The translations under genes and the position numbers were made by a program. Below are positions 1 to 8,051 of a stretch of DNA of 64,000 nucleotides, in pieces; position 1 is the stretch's first letter; each line of letters starts with the position of its first letter. Source of the stretch: Pedobacter terrae. Its GTDB lineage: Bacteria > Bacteroidota > Bacteroidia > Sphingobacteriales > Sphingobacteriaceae. The stretch is taken from positions 248,001-312,000 of the forward strand of contig NZ_FNCH01000004.1 in the NCBI RefSeq assembly GCF_900100705.1, read 5' to 3'. Under the pieces are notes generated by a model, which was not told the DNA's origin, did no database searches, and saw only the letters and a list, made by a program, of their open reading frames with translations.

Positions 1-666
1 ATAGAAAACCATGCCTTTTTATACGAAGCCAATAAAGCCCGTTCTGCCTCGTCTAAAATTAAATCGATAGAGAAAAATGTTAATGGGAAGATTGAAAAGA
101 TTGTTCTGAATGATGGCCTTTTTACCATCAACTTAAATCTTAAGGCGCAAAACATACTTAACAACTATTTAAAAATTGGCGATCGTGTATTGGTTAAGTT
201 TATTGGCGAAAAATTGGTGTCGAAGAATACTTACACTACCGATAAAATGATTGTGCTGTATTCTGAACCTAAGAAATATATAATCAAAAATGAAGCACTT
301 TATAACCGGTTTTATTTTAACGATGGGAAACAGAAAGTAGCTGTAGTAAAAAACGAAGCAGCAAAAGTTTCCGGACCGGTAGAACCTAAAATCATTTCCT
401 TCAAAAAAATGACTGGTGATGTGAAGCATAAAGTTTCTTACATGGAAAATGCGGTTATCGATATTAGCAATTGCAGGTTAGAGGCCAGGTATGTTGAGTT
501 GGATCAGGCTAACAATAAAATGATCGCCAAAAATGCATCGCTTAAAAATTCTAAACAAAACGTTATGGTAAAGTCTGACCTCATGACGTTTGATCTAAAA
601 AAAGGAGATTATCGTATTGATATCGGTGATGAAACCAAAACAGGTAAATTATACCCAAACAGATAG
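1..666 (+). CDS. C-terminal fragment of an unidentified protein (5' end outside window)
   Basis: The reading frame is open from base 1 to a TAG at 664-666, so only the last 221 residues are visible and the start lies upstream. An ATG-less start at 190 would be artificial, because the frame continues above it. The fragment has a first part with alternating polar and hydrophobic strands (KIEKIVLNDG, IGDRVLVKFIGEK). It ends in repeated beta-strand units (NAVIDISN, EARYVELD, MIAKNASL, VMVKSDLMTFDL) that resemble LptA/OstA-like stacked strands. A similar tail occurs on some Bacteroidota M56/BlaR1-type membrane peptidases, but the diagnostic part would lie outside the window. Its last codons overlap the next gene in another frame, which suggests a deletion joined the two. 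Function is not assigned. Confidence 0.6.
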   Translation: MENHAFLYEANKARSASSKIKSIEKNVNGKIEKIVLNDGLFTINLNLKAQNILNNYLKIGDRVLVKFIGEKLVSKNTYTTDKMIVLYSEPKKYIIKNEALYNRFYFNDGKQKVAVVKNEAAKVSGPVEPKIISFKKMTGDVKHKVSYMENAVIDISNCRLEARYVELDQANNKMIAKNASLKNSKQNVMVKSDLMTFDLKKGDYRIDIGDETKTGKLYPNR

Positions 667-2878
667 TTTGGGATTGTACCATTTCAACAATTTACAAGCT
701 GGGAAATATTCAATCATTTGCTCTTCAATCAATTTTAAAGCTGTAAACCAGTTACTTGCCTTAACAAAAGATACTGTAATTAATATTCAGCTCCAGGAAA
801 ATCGAAACAAGCTTGCTGATGTCCAGATCAATGCCAGAAAAAGTTTAATAGAAAAACAGATCGACCGGACGGTTTTTAATGTGGAGAACAGTGTTTCTGC
901 CATCGGAACAGATGCTTTGGAACTGCTTTCTAAAGTGCCGGGAGTTAGGGTTTTGAATGATAGGGTTTCATTGTCGGGTAACGGCGCTGTTAATATTATG
1001 ATTAATGATAAATTGGTGCCTTTGTCAGCTGATGAACTGTCGGATTATTTGAAGTCGGTCTCATCAGGTAATGTTGCCAAAATTGAAGTGATTACCAATC
1101 CCCCGGCAAAATACGATGCACAGGGAAATAATGGCTTGATCAATATTGTACTAAAGAAAGTTGCTGCCGAAGGATTTAAGGGGTCGATAAATACCGCTTT
1201 TACAAAAGCCATTCATCCAACGGTATCTGCAGGTGGGAGTTTGAGTTACCGGAAAAATAAGATTACGCTTTCCACAAACTTTAATATCAGAAAAGGATCT
1301 CTGGTTCCTTTTGAGCAGAGTGATGTTTTTTATCCGACACAAACCTGGAACATTGTAAATAAAGACCGGAATTTTAGGACGGTGCCCAGTGGACAGATCG
1401 GAATGGATTACCAGGCTTCCAGAAAAACGGTACTGGGATTTTCGTACAACGGTGGCTTAACCAACTTCCATTCTGAAGAAAATATTAAAACCACTGTTTA
1501 TAATAAAACCGGTAGTTTAGATTCAGTGCTGAATTCTGATGCCAATGCCAAAATCAGATCCCATTATCACTCAGCCAACGTTTATTTTAAAAAAACCTTA
1601 GATTCTACAGGAAAACAGCTGATTATAAATGGCGATTGGTTTAATTACAACGATGATAAAGAAAGGTTTTTTAACAATACCAGTTATTTTCAAAATGGAA
1701 TAATGTTCCCGGATTCTTTTGCCGAATATCTATCCGCCAGTAAGCAAAATATAGATTTATATACCGTAAAAGCTGATATAGATTTGCCTTATAAAACCTT
1801 TAAACTATCTTTTGGTGCAAAACTGAGTTTTATCCACAATGAGAGTGATCTTGCTTTTTATAGAGTGCGCAATACGGTTTATGAGTTGGAACCCGGCCAA
1901 ACCAATCTCTTTAATTATAAGGAAAACACACAAGCCCTCTACATTAACTATAATAAAAGTCTAAAGCGCTGGGATTTTCAGGCTGGACTGCGTGGAGAAT
2001 ACACCCAGATTGATGGCGTTTCGGTTAATGAACAAAATCGGAGTGAGTATTTCAGGCTTTTTCCTACGCTTTACATCGGTTACCGTGTAAATAACAAAAG
2101 CACTTTTTCTGCTAATTATGGCCGCCGGATCAACCGGCCTGCTTATCGTAAACTAAATCCTTTCCGCTGGTACAGCAACCAATATGTTTATACCGAAGGA
2201 AATCCTTTTTTACAGCCATCGTATAACGACAATATCGAAATTTCTCATACTTACAATAATGTCTTCACCACAACACTATCTTTTAGCCATACCACAAACG
2301 GCTTTAATGATGTCAATTTTATTGATGCTGGCACAAATATTCAGGCCGCCAAACCCCTGAACTTTATTACTGGATATCATTACCAGTTCAGCAATGCCAT
2401 TACGCTAAATCCTTTGAAGTGGTGGGAGAGTATCAATCAAGCGGATATTTTTTATACAATATCCCGTTCTGGCATTACGCAAACCCAAAGTAGCCTGAAC
2501 GGATTTGGTGCTTATTTTTCTACACTCAATCAATTTGTGTTTAATCAATCTAAAACCATTTTGGGCGAAGCCAGTTTCTGGTACCAATTCCCAACAATTG
2601 ATGGATTGAATCAAAATAAAAGTCAATATAACCTCGATCTGGGGATTAAAACTTTATTCCTTAATAAAAAAATACAATTGGCGATTACGGCTAGTGATGT
2701 TTTAAAAACAAACCAATATCGATATAGCAGTCTCATTAATAACATCAGGCAGGAATACAACAACTATTACGATAGCCGCCAGATACGGCTTACCTTCCGT
2801 TATAATTTCGGTAATGAGAAAATTAAACAACAGGATAGGAAGCTGGGGAATGAAGAGGAGCGGAGGAGAAATAATTAA
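629..2878 (+). CDS. TonB-dependent receptor, N-terminally truncated
   Basis: This is an outer-membrane beta-barrel receptor of the OMP_b-brl_3 type. It begins in the middle of a carboxypeptidase-regulatory-like domain (TDSLGLYHFNNLQAGKYS, residues 13-30 from the ATG at 629). A plug-like region follows (VPGVRVLNDRVSLSGNGAVN, then IEVITNPPAKYDAQGNNGLI), and then a long barrel to about residue 730. The tail after YNFGNEKI is the charged extension usual for this family. No signal peptide and no first strands of the regulatory domain exist in this frame. Relatives have these, so roughly 50-60 residues appear to be missing. A TTG at 617 is an alternative start. The start region overlaps the preceding gene by 38 bases. 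Without a signal peptide the product should not reach the outer membrane, so this may be a pseudogene created by a deletion. Confidence 0.75.
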   Translation: MKPKQVNYTQTDSLGLYHFNNLQAGKYSIICSSINFKAVNQLLALTKDTVINIQLQENRNKLADVQINARKSLIEKQIDRTVFNVENSVSAIGTDALELLSKVPGVRVLNDRVSLSGNGAVNIMINDKLVPLSADELSDYLKSVSSGNVAKIEVITNPPAKYDAQGNNGLINIVLKKVAAEGFKGSINTAFTKAIHPTVSAGGSLSYRKNKITLSTNFNIRKGSLVPFEQSDVFYPTQTWNIVNKDRNFRTVPSGQIGMDYQASRKTVLGFSYNGGLTNFHSEENIKTTVYNKTGSLDSVLNSDANAKIRSHYHSANVYFKKTLDSTGKQLIINGDWFNYNDDKERFFNNTSYFQNGIMFPDSFAEYLSASKQNIDLYTVKADIDLPYKTFKLSFGAKLSFIHNESDLAFYRVRNTVYELEPGQTNLFNYKENTQALYINYNKSLKRWDFQAGLRGEYTQIDGVSVNEQNRSEYFRLFPTLYIGYRVNNKSTFSANYGRRINRPAYRKLNPFRWYSNQYVYTEGNPFLQPSYNDNIEISHTYNNVFTTTLSFSHTTNGFNDVNFIDAGTNIQAAKPLNFITGYHYQFSNAITLNPLKWWESINQADIFYTISRSGITQTQSSLNGFGAYFSTLNQFVFNQSKTILGEASFWYQFPTIDGLNQNKSQYNLDLGIKTLFLNKKIQLAITASDVLKTNQYRYSSLINNIRQEYNNYYDSRQIRLTFRYNFGNEKIKQQDRKLGNEEERRRNN

Positions 2879-2973
2879 TTATGGAAGATGTAAGAGATTT
2901 GTGTTGATCCGTTGTGTATCTATTATTAAAATTTTTCAATTCCGTTAAGAATGATAGAATCTATTATTACGGC

Positions 2974-3090
2974 CGTCATTCTCGCGCAGACGGGAATCTT
3001 AAAGCACTTGCATTACGATTATTCATAAGTTTCCCTTATTTCAAAGGTATTCATGAGCACTCCGTGGTTCCCATCAAGTTGGGAATGACG
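2974..3090. repeat. Intergenic repeat with inverted ends (REP-like)
   Basis: The gap 2879-3177 holds no convincing gene. Inside it an element of about 117 bp has inverted ends: CGTCATTCTCGCGCAGACGG on the left, and on the right a stretch ending GGGAATGACG whose complement begins CGTCATTCCC. Such CGTCATTCCCGC-type palindromes are common dispersed intergenic repeats. An open frame at 2914-3195 crosses this element and has no recognisable domain, so it is not called as a gene. Confidence 0.5.
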
Positions 3091-3177
3091 ATTCCTCGCA
3101 GCCCCTCAGGATTGACAAAAAGAGTGTATGATCGCATCAAGCCCATCATCCCTTTTCCCTCTTACATCACCCATCCC

Positions 3178-4311
3178 CTAAAACGCTTCTGCTAAACTAA
3201 TATAAAACCCGGCCTGACGTTTTTCATTTGGCAATTTTTCTCCTATACCATAATCTAACCTAACGCTCAGACCTTTAGCCGGATCGAAAAAGTAACGGCC
3301 ACCGACACCGAAATTTGGTTTTAATCCATCGGTATTAAACTGGCTATTGGCAAATACTTTACCCGTGCCTGCAAAAGCAACGATTCCAAACCGGTTCATA
3401 AATCGGTAACGGATTTCAGCTTGTGCCGCCATCAGGTTTTCATCACGGTAGCGGCCACTGTAGTAACCACGCATCATTTGGTCGTTGCCTAACTGTTGTA
3501 ATAAGTAAAATGGCGTGCTTTTACTTTGGATGGTATAATAAATGCCCTGAACGCCTAAAACCACTTTTGGTACCAGACTAAAGAAACCACGGAGATCGAG
3601 CTTAACCTGTGAGCCGCTGAAGCTTTCTCCCCCAAAAAAATCCGGCGCATACTGATAGGTTGCCCTTCCGAAAAAACCTTTAGTAGGGTAATTGTTGCTG
3701 TTTCGGGTATCGTAACTTTGTGATGCACCGATCCAGGCTACCGAACCACCATCTTTATCTAAAATTTGTGGGTTAGTGGAATAAATGCCTCCCGGTTGCT
3801 TGTCTATAAAACGATAATTTTCAAAACCCAATGAAACACCCGTATAAGCCTTGGGTAAAGTATTCATTTCGGCATCGAAAAGTGTTTTAAAAACCCTTTG
3901 GTCTAATTTATCTTCATCGATCTTTTTGGCATTGTTGCCGATACCATAAAAATTAAAGGGCTGGTTTTTAAAACGGATATCGCCAATAAAGTGGTATTTG
4001 TTTCCTTTAGTCCACATATCGCCCTTCAGCATAAAATTAGCTGTCTTTTTGGTAGAGTAAGTGGTATTCAATGCGAAATTAGAGCTGCGGTTCAGTGTAT
4101 CTTTACGGTCTACATAAAAAGAATAAATAGCCCCAACGCCGAATTCAAATCCTGTTTCCTGACTATATCCAAAAGCCGGCAAGGGCAAAAAGCTGGCTTT
4201 ACGTGTAGTATCTTTTTCGTTCGAGAGCATTTTCCTGATCAGCTTCATTTGTGCGAATGAATTTCCTGAAACGAGCGCGAGTAAAATAATCAGATAATAT
4301 TTTTTCATCAA
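3178..4311 (-). CDS. BamA/TamA-family outer membrane barrel protein
   Basis: 377 residues. A signal peptide (about residues 1-20, ending SGNSFAQ) is followed by a beta-barrel with Omp85/surface-antigen features. These are the Y-DTRNSNNYPTKG motif at about 200-212, RGYYSGRYRD at 281-290 in the place of the conserved VRGF-type loop motif, and a C-terminal aromatic residue (EAF). There is no room for POTRA domains, so this is a barrel-only relative rather than BamA itself. Such proteins are predicted to sit in the outer membrane; the substrate is unknown. Two ATGs lie in tandem at 4311 and 4308. Its stop is close to the convergent repeat element, and its promoter side faces the tandem repeats at 4493-5297. 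Confidence 0.8.
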   Translation of the reverse strand: MMKKYYLIILLALVSGNSFAQMKLIRKMLSNEKDTTRKASFLPLPAFGYSQETGFEFGVGAIYSFYVDRKDTLNRSSNFALNTTYSTKKTANFMLKGDMWTKGNKYHFIGDIRFKNQPFNFYGIGNNAKKIDEDKLDQRVFKTLFDAEMNTLPKAYTGVSLGFENYRFIDKQPGGIYSTNPQILDKDGGSVAWIGASQSYDTRNSNNYPTKGFFGRATYQYAPDFFGGESFSGSQVKLDLRGFFSLVPKVVLGVQGIYYTIQSKSTPFYLLQQLGNDQMMRGYYSGRYRDENLMAAQAEIRYRFMNRFGIVAFAGTGKVFANSQFNTDGLKPNFGVGGRYFFDPAKGLSVRLDYGIGEKLPNEKRQAGFYISLAEAF

Positions 4312-4492
4312 GTTTTTTTGATTTTATAGGCGATGAAGCTATCATAAGCATATCTTAGTATTGGGAGTGGTTTGCTCATGATGATTTCATTACCGCAAAG
4401 AAAAGGAAATTTAGTAAGAAGTTGGTTAACCGGTTTAAACTTGAAATTAAATTATCCCTATTATTATAATTTCAAAGATCCAGAAACAAGTT

Positions 4493-5297
4493 CAGGAGGG
4501 CGATCGCTAGAATTTGATGTAATGTCTTGCGCCACCTAAACGGGATTGAAGGGAAAAGCCCACAGGTGAGGTACGAACCGAGGACTTATACCGGAAAGCC
4601 GGGCTACCTTTAATAATGTCCACAGCTATTGCTTTCCAAAAAAAAGCTATTCTGTTATACTTTGATTATAGATCCTGAAACAAGTTCAGGATGATGAGTC
4701 GTGAGAGAATTGGGTACCTGTCTACCGCCATTGCTTTTCGAATAAAAATAGATATTAATGACTTATTAGGATGAAGATCTTTCGATTTCGCTCAGGAGGG
4801 CGATCGCTAGAATTTGATGCGATGTCTTCCGCGACCTAAACCGGATTGCAGGGGAAAGCCCGCAGGTGAGGTACGAACCGAGGACTTGTACCGGAAAGCC
4901 GGACTACCTTTAATAGGTGTTACTGCTATTGCTTTCCAAAAAAAAGCTATTCTGTTATACTTTGATTATAGATCCTGAAACAAGTTCAGGATGACGAGTC
5001 GTGAGAGAATTGGGTACCTGTCTACCGCCATTGCTTTTCGAATAAAAATAGATATTAATGACTTATTAGGATGAAGATCTTTCGATTTTGTTGAGGAGGG
5101 CGATCGCTAGAATTTGAAGCAATGTCTTCCGCCACCTAAACCGGATTGCAGGGGAAAGCCCACAGGTGAGGTACGAACCGAGGACTTGTACTGGAAAGCC
5201 GGGCGACCTTTAATAGGTGTTACTGCTATTGCTTTCCAAAAAAAGCTATTCTGTTATACTTTGATCATAGATCCTGAAATAAATTCAGGATGACGAT
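4493..5297. repeat. Tandem 300-bp structured intergenic repeat, 2 full and 1 partial copy
   Basis: The gap 4312-5465 contains no gene. It is dominated by a unit repeating at exactly 300 bp: the word GGGCGATCGCTAG recurs at 4498, 4798 and 5098. Copy 3 stops near 5297. Each unit has a GC-rich core of about 130 bp with possible hairpins. These are CCGG-AAAG-CCGG, GGTAC paired with GTACC about 13 bases later, a GGG-GAAAG-CCC stem, and ACCT paired with AGGT around it. A palindrome (ATCCTGAA, then TTCAGGAT) sits in the AT-rich half. The copies differ by scattered substitutions, several of them in or near the stems. No coding frame runs through a unit. It may be a mobile repetitive element or a repeated non-coding RNA. 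Confidence 0.85.
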
Positions 5298-5330
5298 CGC
5301 TGGTAAAGCTCACTTTTTATGATTTAACCG

Positions 5331-5409
5331 ACTTTAGACTATAGACTGAGGACTCTGGACTAACCAACGCTATGCGCCAAACGCTACGCTCCAAACGCTA
5401 AACGCTTTT
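5331..5409. repeat. Short-word intergenic repeats (GACT-rich and AACGCT-rich)
   Basis: Between the 300-bp repeats and the next promoter lies a run of near-identical short words: TAGACT, AGACTGAGGACTC, TGGACTA, then CCAAACGCTA, CCAAACGCTAAACGCT. The same type of GACT text recurs in opposite orientation at about 22610-22640, and AGCGTTTAGCG occurs at about 34327-34337. These are low-complexity intergenic words, not a gene. Confidence 0.5.
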
Positions 5410-5436
5410 ACGTTTTCACCTTTCGGCGTAAATACC

Positions 5437-5444
5437 TACTTTTG
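5437..5444 (+). promoter_or_regulatory. Bacteroidota-type -7 promoter element
   Basis: TACTTTTG matches the TAnnTTTG consensus of the primary Bacteroidota sigma factor. It is 21 bases before the ATG at 5466. Transcription would begin near 5450, which excludes an upstream TTG start at 5442 for the following gene. A clear -33 TTTG is not seen. Confidence 0.5.
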
Positions 5445-5465
5445 CGACAAACAATACAAAACGAA

Positions 5466-6446
5466 ATGAGCAATACAAGAGGACCGATATCTCAGTTTAT
5501 GGAGCGTAATTATCTCCATTTTAATGCTGCTGCAATGATGGATGCGGCTAAAGGATACGAAACGCATTTAGACGAAGGTGGTAAAATGATGATCACACTT
5601 GCTGGTGCAATGAGTACTGCAGAATTGGGAATTTCACTTGCAGAGATGATCCGCCAGGATAAAGTGGCTATTATTTCTTGTACTGGTGCAAACCTTGAAG
5701 AAGATATTATGAACCTGGTAGCACATTCTCATTATAAACGTGTGCCAAACTATCGCGATTTAAGTCCGCAGGATGAATGGGACCTTTTAGAGAACCACTA
5801 TAACCGTGTTACCGATACCTGTATACCGGAAGAAGAAGCTTTCCGTCGTCTACAGAAACATATCCACAAAATCTGGAAAGATGCAGATACTGCTGGTGAA
5901 AGATATTTTCCACATGAGTTTATGTATAAAATGCTTTTAAGTGGTGATTTAGAGCAATATTATGAAATCGATCCTAAAAACTCGTGGATGCTTGCTGCGG
6001 CAGAAAAGAATTTACCTATTGTAGTACCAGGATGGGAAGATTCTACTATGGGTAATATTTTTGCCTCATATGTGATGAAAAGTGAATTGAAAGCCACTAC
6101 GATGAAAAGCGGTATTGAATACATGGGCTGGCTGGCCGATTGGTATATTGCAAACAGTGGGGGCAAAGGAATCGGTTTCTTCCAGATTGGTGGTGGTATT
6201 GCCGGCGATTTCCCGATCTGTGTGGTGCCGATGCTTTATCAGGATATGGAAATGGAAAATATTCCTTTCTGGAGTTATTTCTGCCAGATCTCAGATTCGA
6301 CCACTTCTTATGGTTCTTATTCCGGAGCTGTACCAAACGAAAAGATTACATGGGGTAAACTGGATATTCACACGCCAAAATTTATTGTGGAAAGTGATGC
6401 GACAATTGTAGCACCGCTCATGTTTGCCTGGATATTAAAACAATAA
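5466..6446 (+). CDS. Deoxyhypusine-synthase-family protein
   Basis: 326 residues, near the usual length of bacterial members of this family. Eukaryotic deoxyhypusine synthase transfers the aminobutyl group of spermidine to a lysine of eIF5A in an NAD-dependent reaction. Bacteria have no eIF5A, so bacterial homologues are thought to act on other acceptors, for example in polyamine synthesis. Visible family features are ISCTGANLEED, GGGIAGDFPI and the active-site loop PNEKITWGKLD, in which Lys298 matches the catalytic lysine of the SWGKI motif. The catalytic lysine is kept, so an active enzyme is likely. The start at 5466 fits the promoter at 5437. The gene stands alone, with a terminator downstream at 6482. 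Confidence 0.88.
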   Translation: MSNTRGPISQFMERNYLHFNAAAMMDAAKGYETHLDEGGKMMITLAGAMSTAELGISLAEMIRQDKVAIISCTGANLEEDIMNLVAHSHYKRVPNYRDLSPQDEWDLLENHYNRVTDTCIPEEEAFRRLQKHIHKIWKDADTAGERYFPHEFMYKMLLSGDLEQYYEIDPKNSWMLAAAEKNLPIVVPGWEDSTMGNIFASYVMKSELKATTMKSGIEYMGWLADWYIANSGGKGIGFFQIGGGIAGDFPICVVPMLYQDMEMENIPFWSYFCQISDSTTSYGSYSGAVPNEKITWGKLDIHTPKFIVESDATIVAPLMFAWILKQ

Positions 6447-6481
6447 TCAGAAAATATAAATAAACCAAATTGGTTTCTGGT

Positions 6482-6521
6482 ATGCCCATTGGAGATAACC
6501 TATCAAAAATGGGCATTTTTA
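6482..6521 (+). terminator. Rho-independent terminator
   Basis: ATGCCCATT pairs with AATGGGCAT after a 17-base loop, followed by a run of T. It ends the deoxyhypusine-synthase-like gene. A second perfect palindrome, AAACCAAATTGGTTT at 6462-6476, lies just before it. The rest of 6522-6701 holds only the promoter of the next operon. Confidence 0.75.
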
Positions 6522-6612
6522 TTGGCTGAACGGCTTGAAACAGCATTTGTTTAGAATGATTATAAATTGTATTTCAAGTCACTATTATGTCATGGGATTT
6601 ATTAATAAGTTA

Positions 6613-6620
6613 TACTTTTG
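6613..6620 (+). promoter_or_regulatory. Putative promoter of the act-cox operon
   Basis: TACTTTTG fits TAnnTTTG. It lies 82 bases upstream of the actA ATG and downstream of the terminator at 6482. It is the only consensus-like element seen in this gap, so the long respiratory operon probably starts here. No good -33 match is visible. Confidence 0.5.
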
Positions 6621-6701
6621 TTCAAGTTTTGGTGGGGCTACCTCTAGTTCAGCATCAATTTCACAACAAAAAGTAAATTAAATAAGTATAAAGTGTTCAT
6701 T

Positions 6702-8003
6702 ATGAGAGATATCTCGATGATTTTAAAAAGCGTTTGGAAGTCGTTATTCGTATTTTCAGCAATTTCCGTAATAGCGGTTTCTACCGCAAATGCGCAGGAT
6801 GCTAAAGAGGGAAGGACGCTTTTCAAAGCAAAATGTTCTTCGTGCCACGCGTTAGATGCTAAATTGGTTGGTCCGGCCTTAACAGGTGTAAGTGATCGTC
6901 ACTCTGAAGAGTTCCTTTTAAAATGGATTCCAAATTCGCAAGGCTTGGTAGCTTCTGGTAACCCTGAGGCTGTTAAACTTTTTAATGAGAATGGAAAAGT
7001 TCCAATGACATCTTTTCCTGAGTTAGACGAAACTAAAGTAAAAGACATCTTAGCTTACATTAAAGAAGGTGAGCCTAAGCCAGCAGGTGATCCAAGTGTA
7101 GTTTCTTCTGCAGCGGCTAAAGATCAAGGGACTTCAGGTTTATCGATCGCGGGTATTGTAGCTATCGTTGTATTGGCGATTGTTATTTTAGTGATCTTAG
7201 GTCGTGCTTCTAAATTATTGGAGCGTTTGATTCTACAGAAACAAGGTATCGAGATCGAAGAAGATGTGCCATTAAAGATTGGTGTGCGCAAGATGTTCAA
7301 AAACAAGAAATTTGTGATGTTCTTTATCTTGTGTTTAATCATCTGTTTAGGTTCATTCGGTTGGATGGGCATGTGGAATACGGGTGTTCATACCGGTTAC
7401 CAGCCAGTACAACCCATTAAATTCTCACACGAGTTGCATGCGGGTATCAATCAGATCGATTGTCAGTATTGCCACAACGGGGCATTTAAATCTAAAAATG
7501 CAACTATTCCATCATTAAATGTTTGTATGAACTGCCATAAAGCAGTACAGGCAAGAGATAAATATGAAGGCGAGATTTCTCCTGAGATCAAAAAAATCTA
7601 TAATGCTTTAGGTTACGATCCGGAAACACAGAAATACGATGAAAGTAAAGCTAAACCAATGGAGTGGGTACGTGTACACAACCTTCCTGATTTTGCTTAT
7701 TTCAATCACTCTCAGCACGTAGTTGTTGCAGAAGATGCCATCCGTAAAGCAAAAGGATTACAGCCAACAGAACCGGTATGTTTCGCTTGTCACGGTCCGG
7801 TTAATACCATGGAAGAAATTTACCAATATTCTCCATTAACCATGAAGTGGTGTATTAACTGCCATAAAGAAACAGACATTTCTGGTCAGAAAAATAATGC
7901 TTTCTACGCTAAGGTGATCGAAGCGCACGAAAAAATTAAAAAAGGCGAGAAAATTACCCCAGCGTTATTGGGTGGTTTAGAGTGTGGTAAATGCCACTAT
8001 TAA
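6702..8003 (+). CDS. actA: Alternative complex III subunit ActA, multiheme cytochrome c
   Basis: ActA carries the periplasmic hemes that take electrons from the quinol site of alternative complex III. From the ATG at 6702 (a GTG at 6693 is the alternative) the protein has 433 residues. A signal peptide ends TANAQ near residue 32. There is then a mono-heme cytochrome c domain (CSSCH 45-49), a membrane segment at about 145-167, a second at about 203-222, and a pentaheme C-terminal part with CQYCH, CMNCH, CFACH, CINCH and CGKCH (254-258 to 428-432). That is six CxxCH motifs, one more than the pentaheme ActA, so the N-terminal domain looks like a fused extra cytochrome. The final motif is three residues from the C-terminus. 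It is the first gene of the operon, 48 bases before actB. Confidence 0.93.
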   Translation: MRDISMILKSVWKSLFVFSAISVIAVSTANAQDAKEGRTLFKAKCSSCHALDAKLVGPALTGVSDRHSEEFLLKWIPNSQGLVASGNPEAVKLFNENGKVPMTSFPELDETKVKDILAYIKEGEPKPAGDPSVVSSAAAKDQGTSGLSIAGIVAIVVLAIVILVILGRASKLLERLILQKQGIEIEEDVPLKIGVRKMFKNKKFVMFFILCLIICLGSFGWMGMWNTGVHTGYQPVQPIKFSHELHAGINQIDCQYCHNGAFKSKNATIPSLNVCMNCHKAVQARDKYEGEISPEIKKIYNALGYDPETQKYDESKAKPMEWVRVHNLPDFAYFNHSQHVVVAEDAIRKAKGLQPTEPVCFACHGPVNTMEEIYQYSPLTMKWCINCHKETDISGQKNNAFYAKVIEAHEKIKKGEKITPALLGGLECGKCHY

Positions 8004-8051
8004 TAGATAGAGTTTAGTAAGAACGTTCGAATAAACAGTAATATAGCTTAA

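Noticed and set aside
2914..3195. 93-codon open frame
   Set aside because: It runs through an inverted-repeat element and shows no domain or codon pattern of a gene.
4493..5297. CRISPR array
   Set aside because: The unit is 300 bp and repeats in full, without short repeats and unique spacers.
5442..5465. Upstream TTG start for the deoxyhypusine-synthase-like gene
   Set aside because: It overlaps the promoter element at 5437-5444, so it would not be transcribed.
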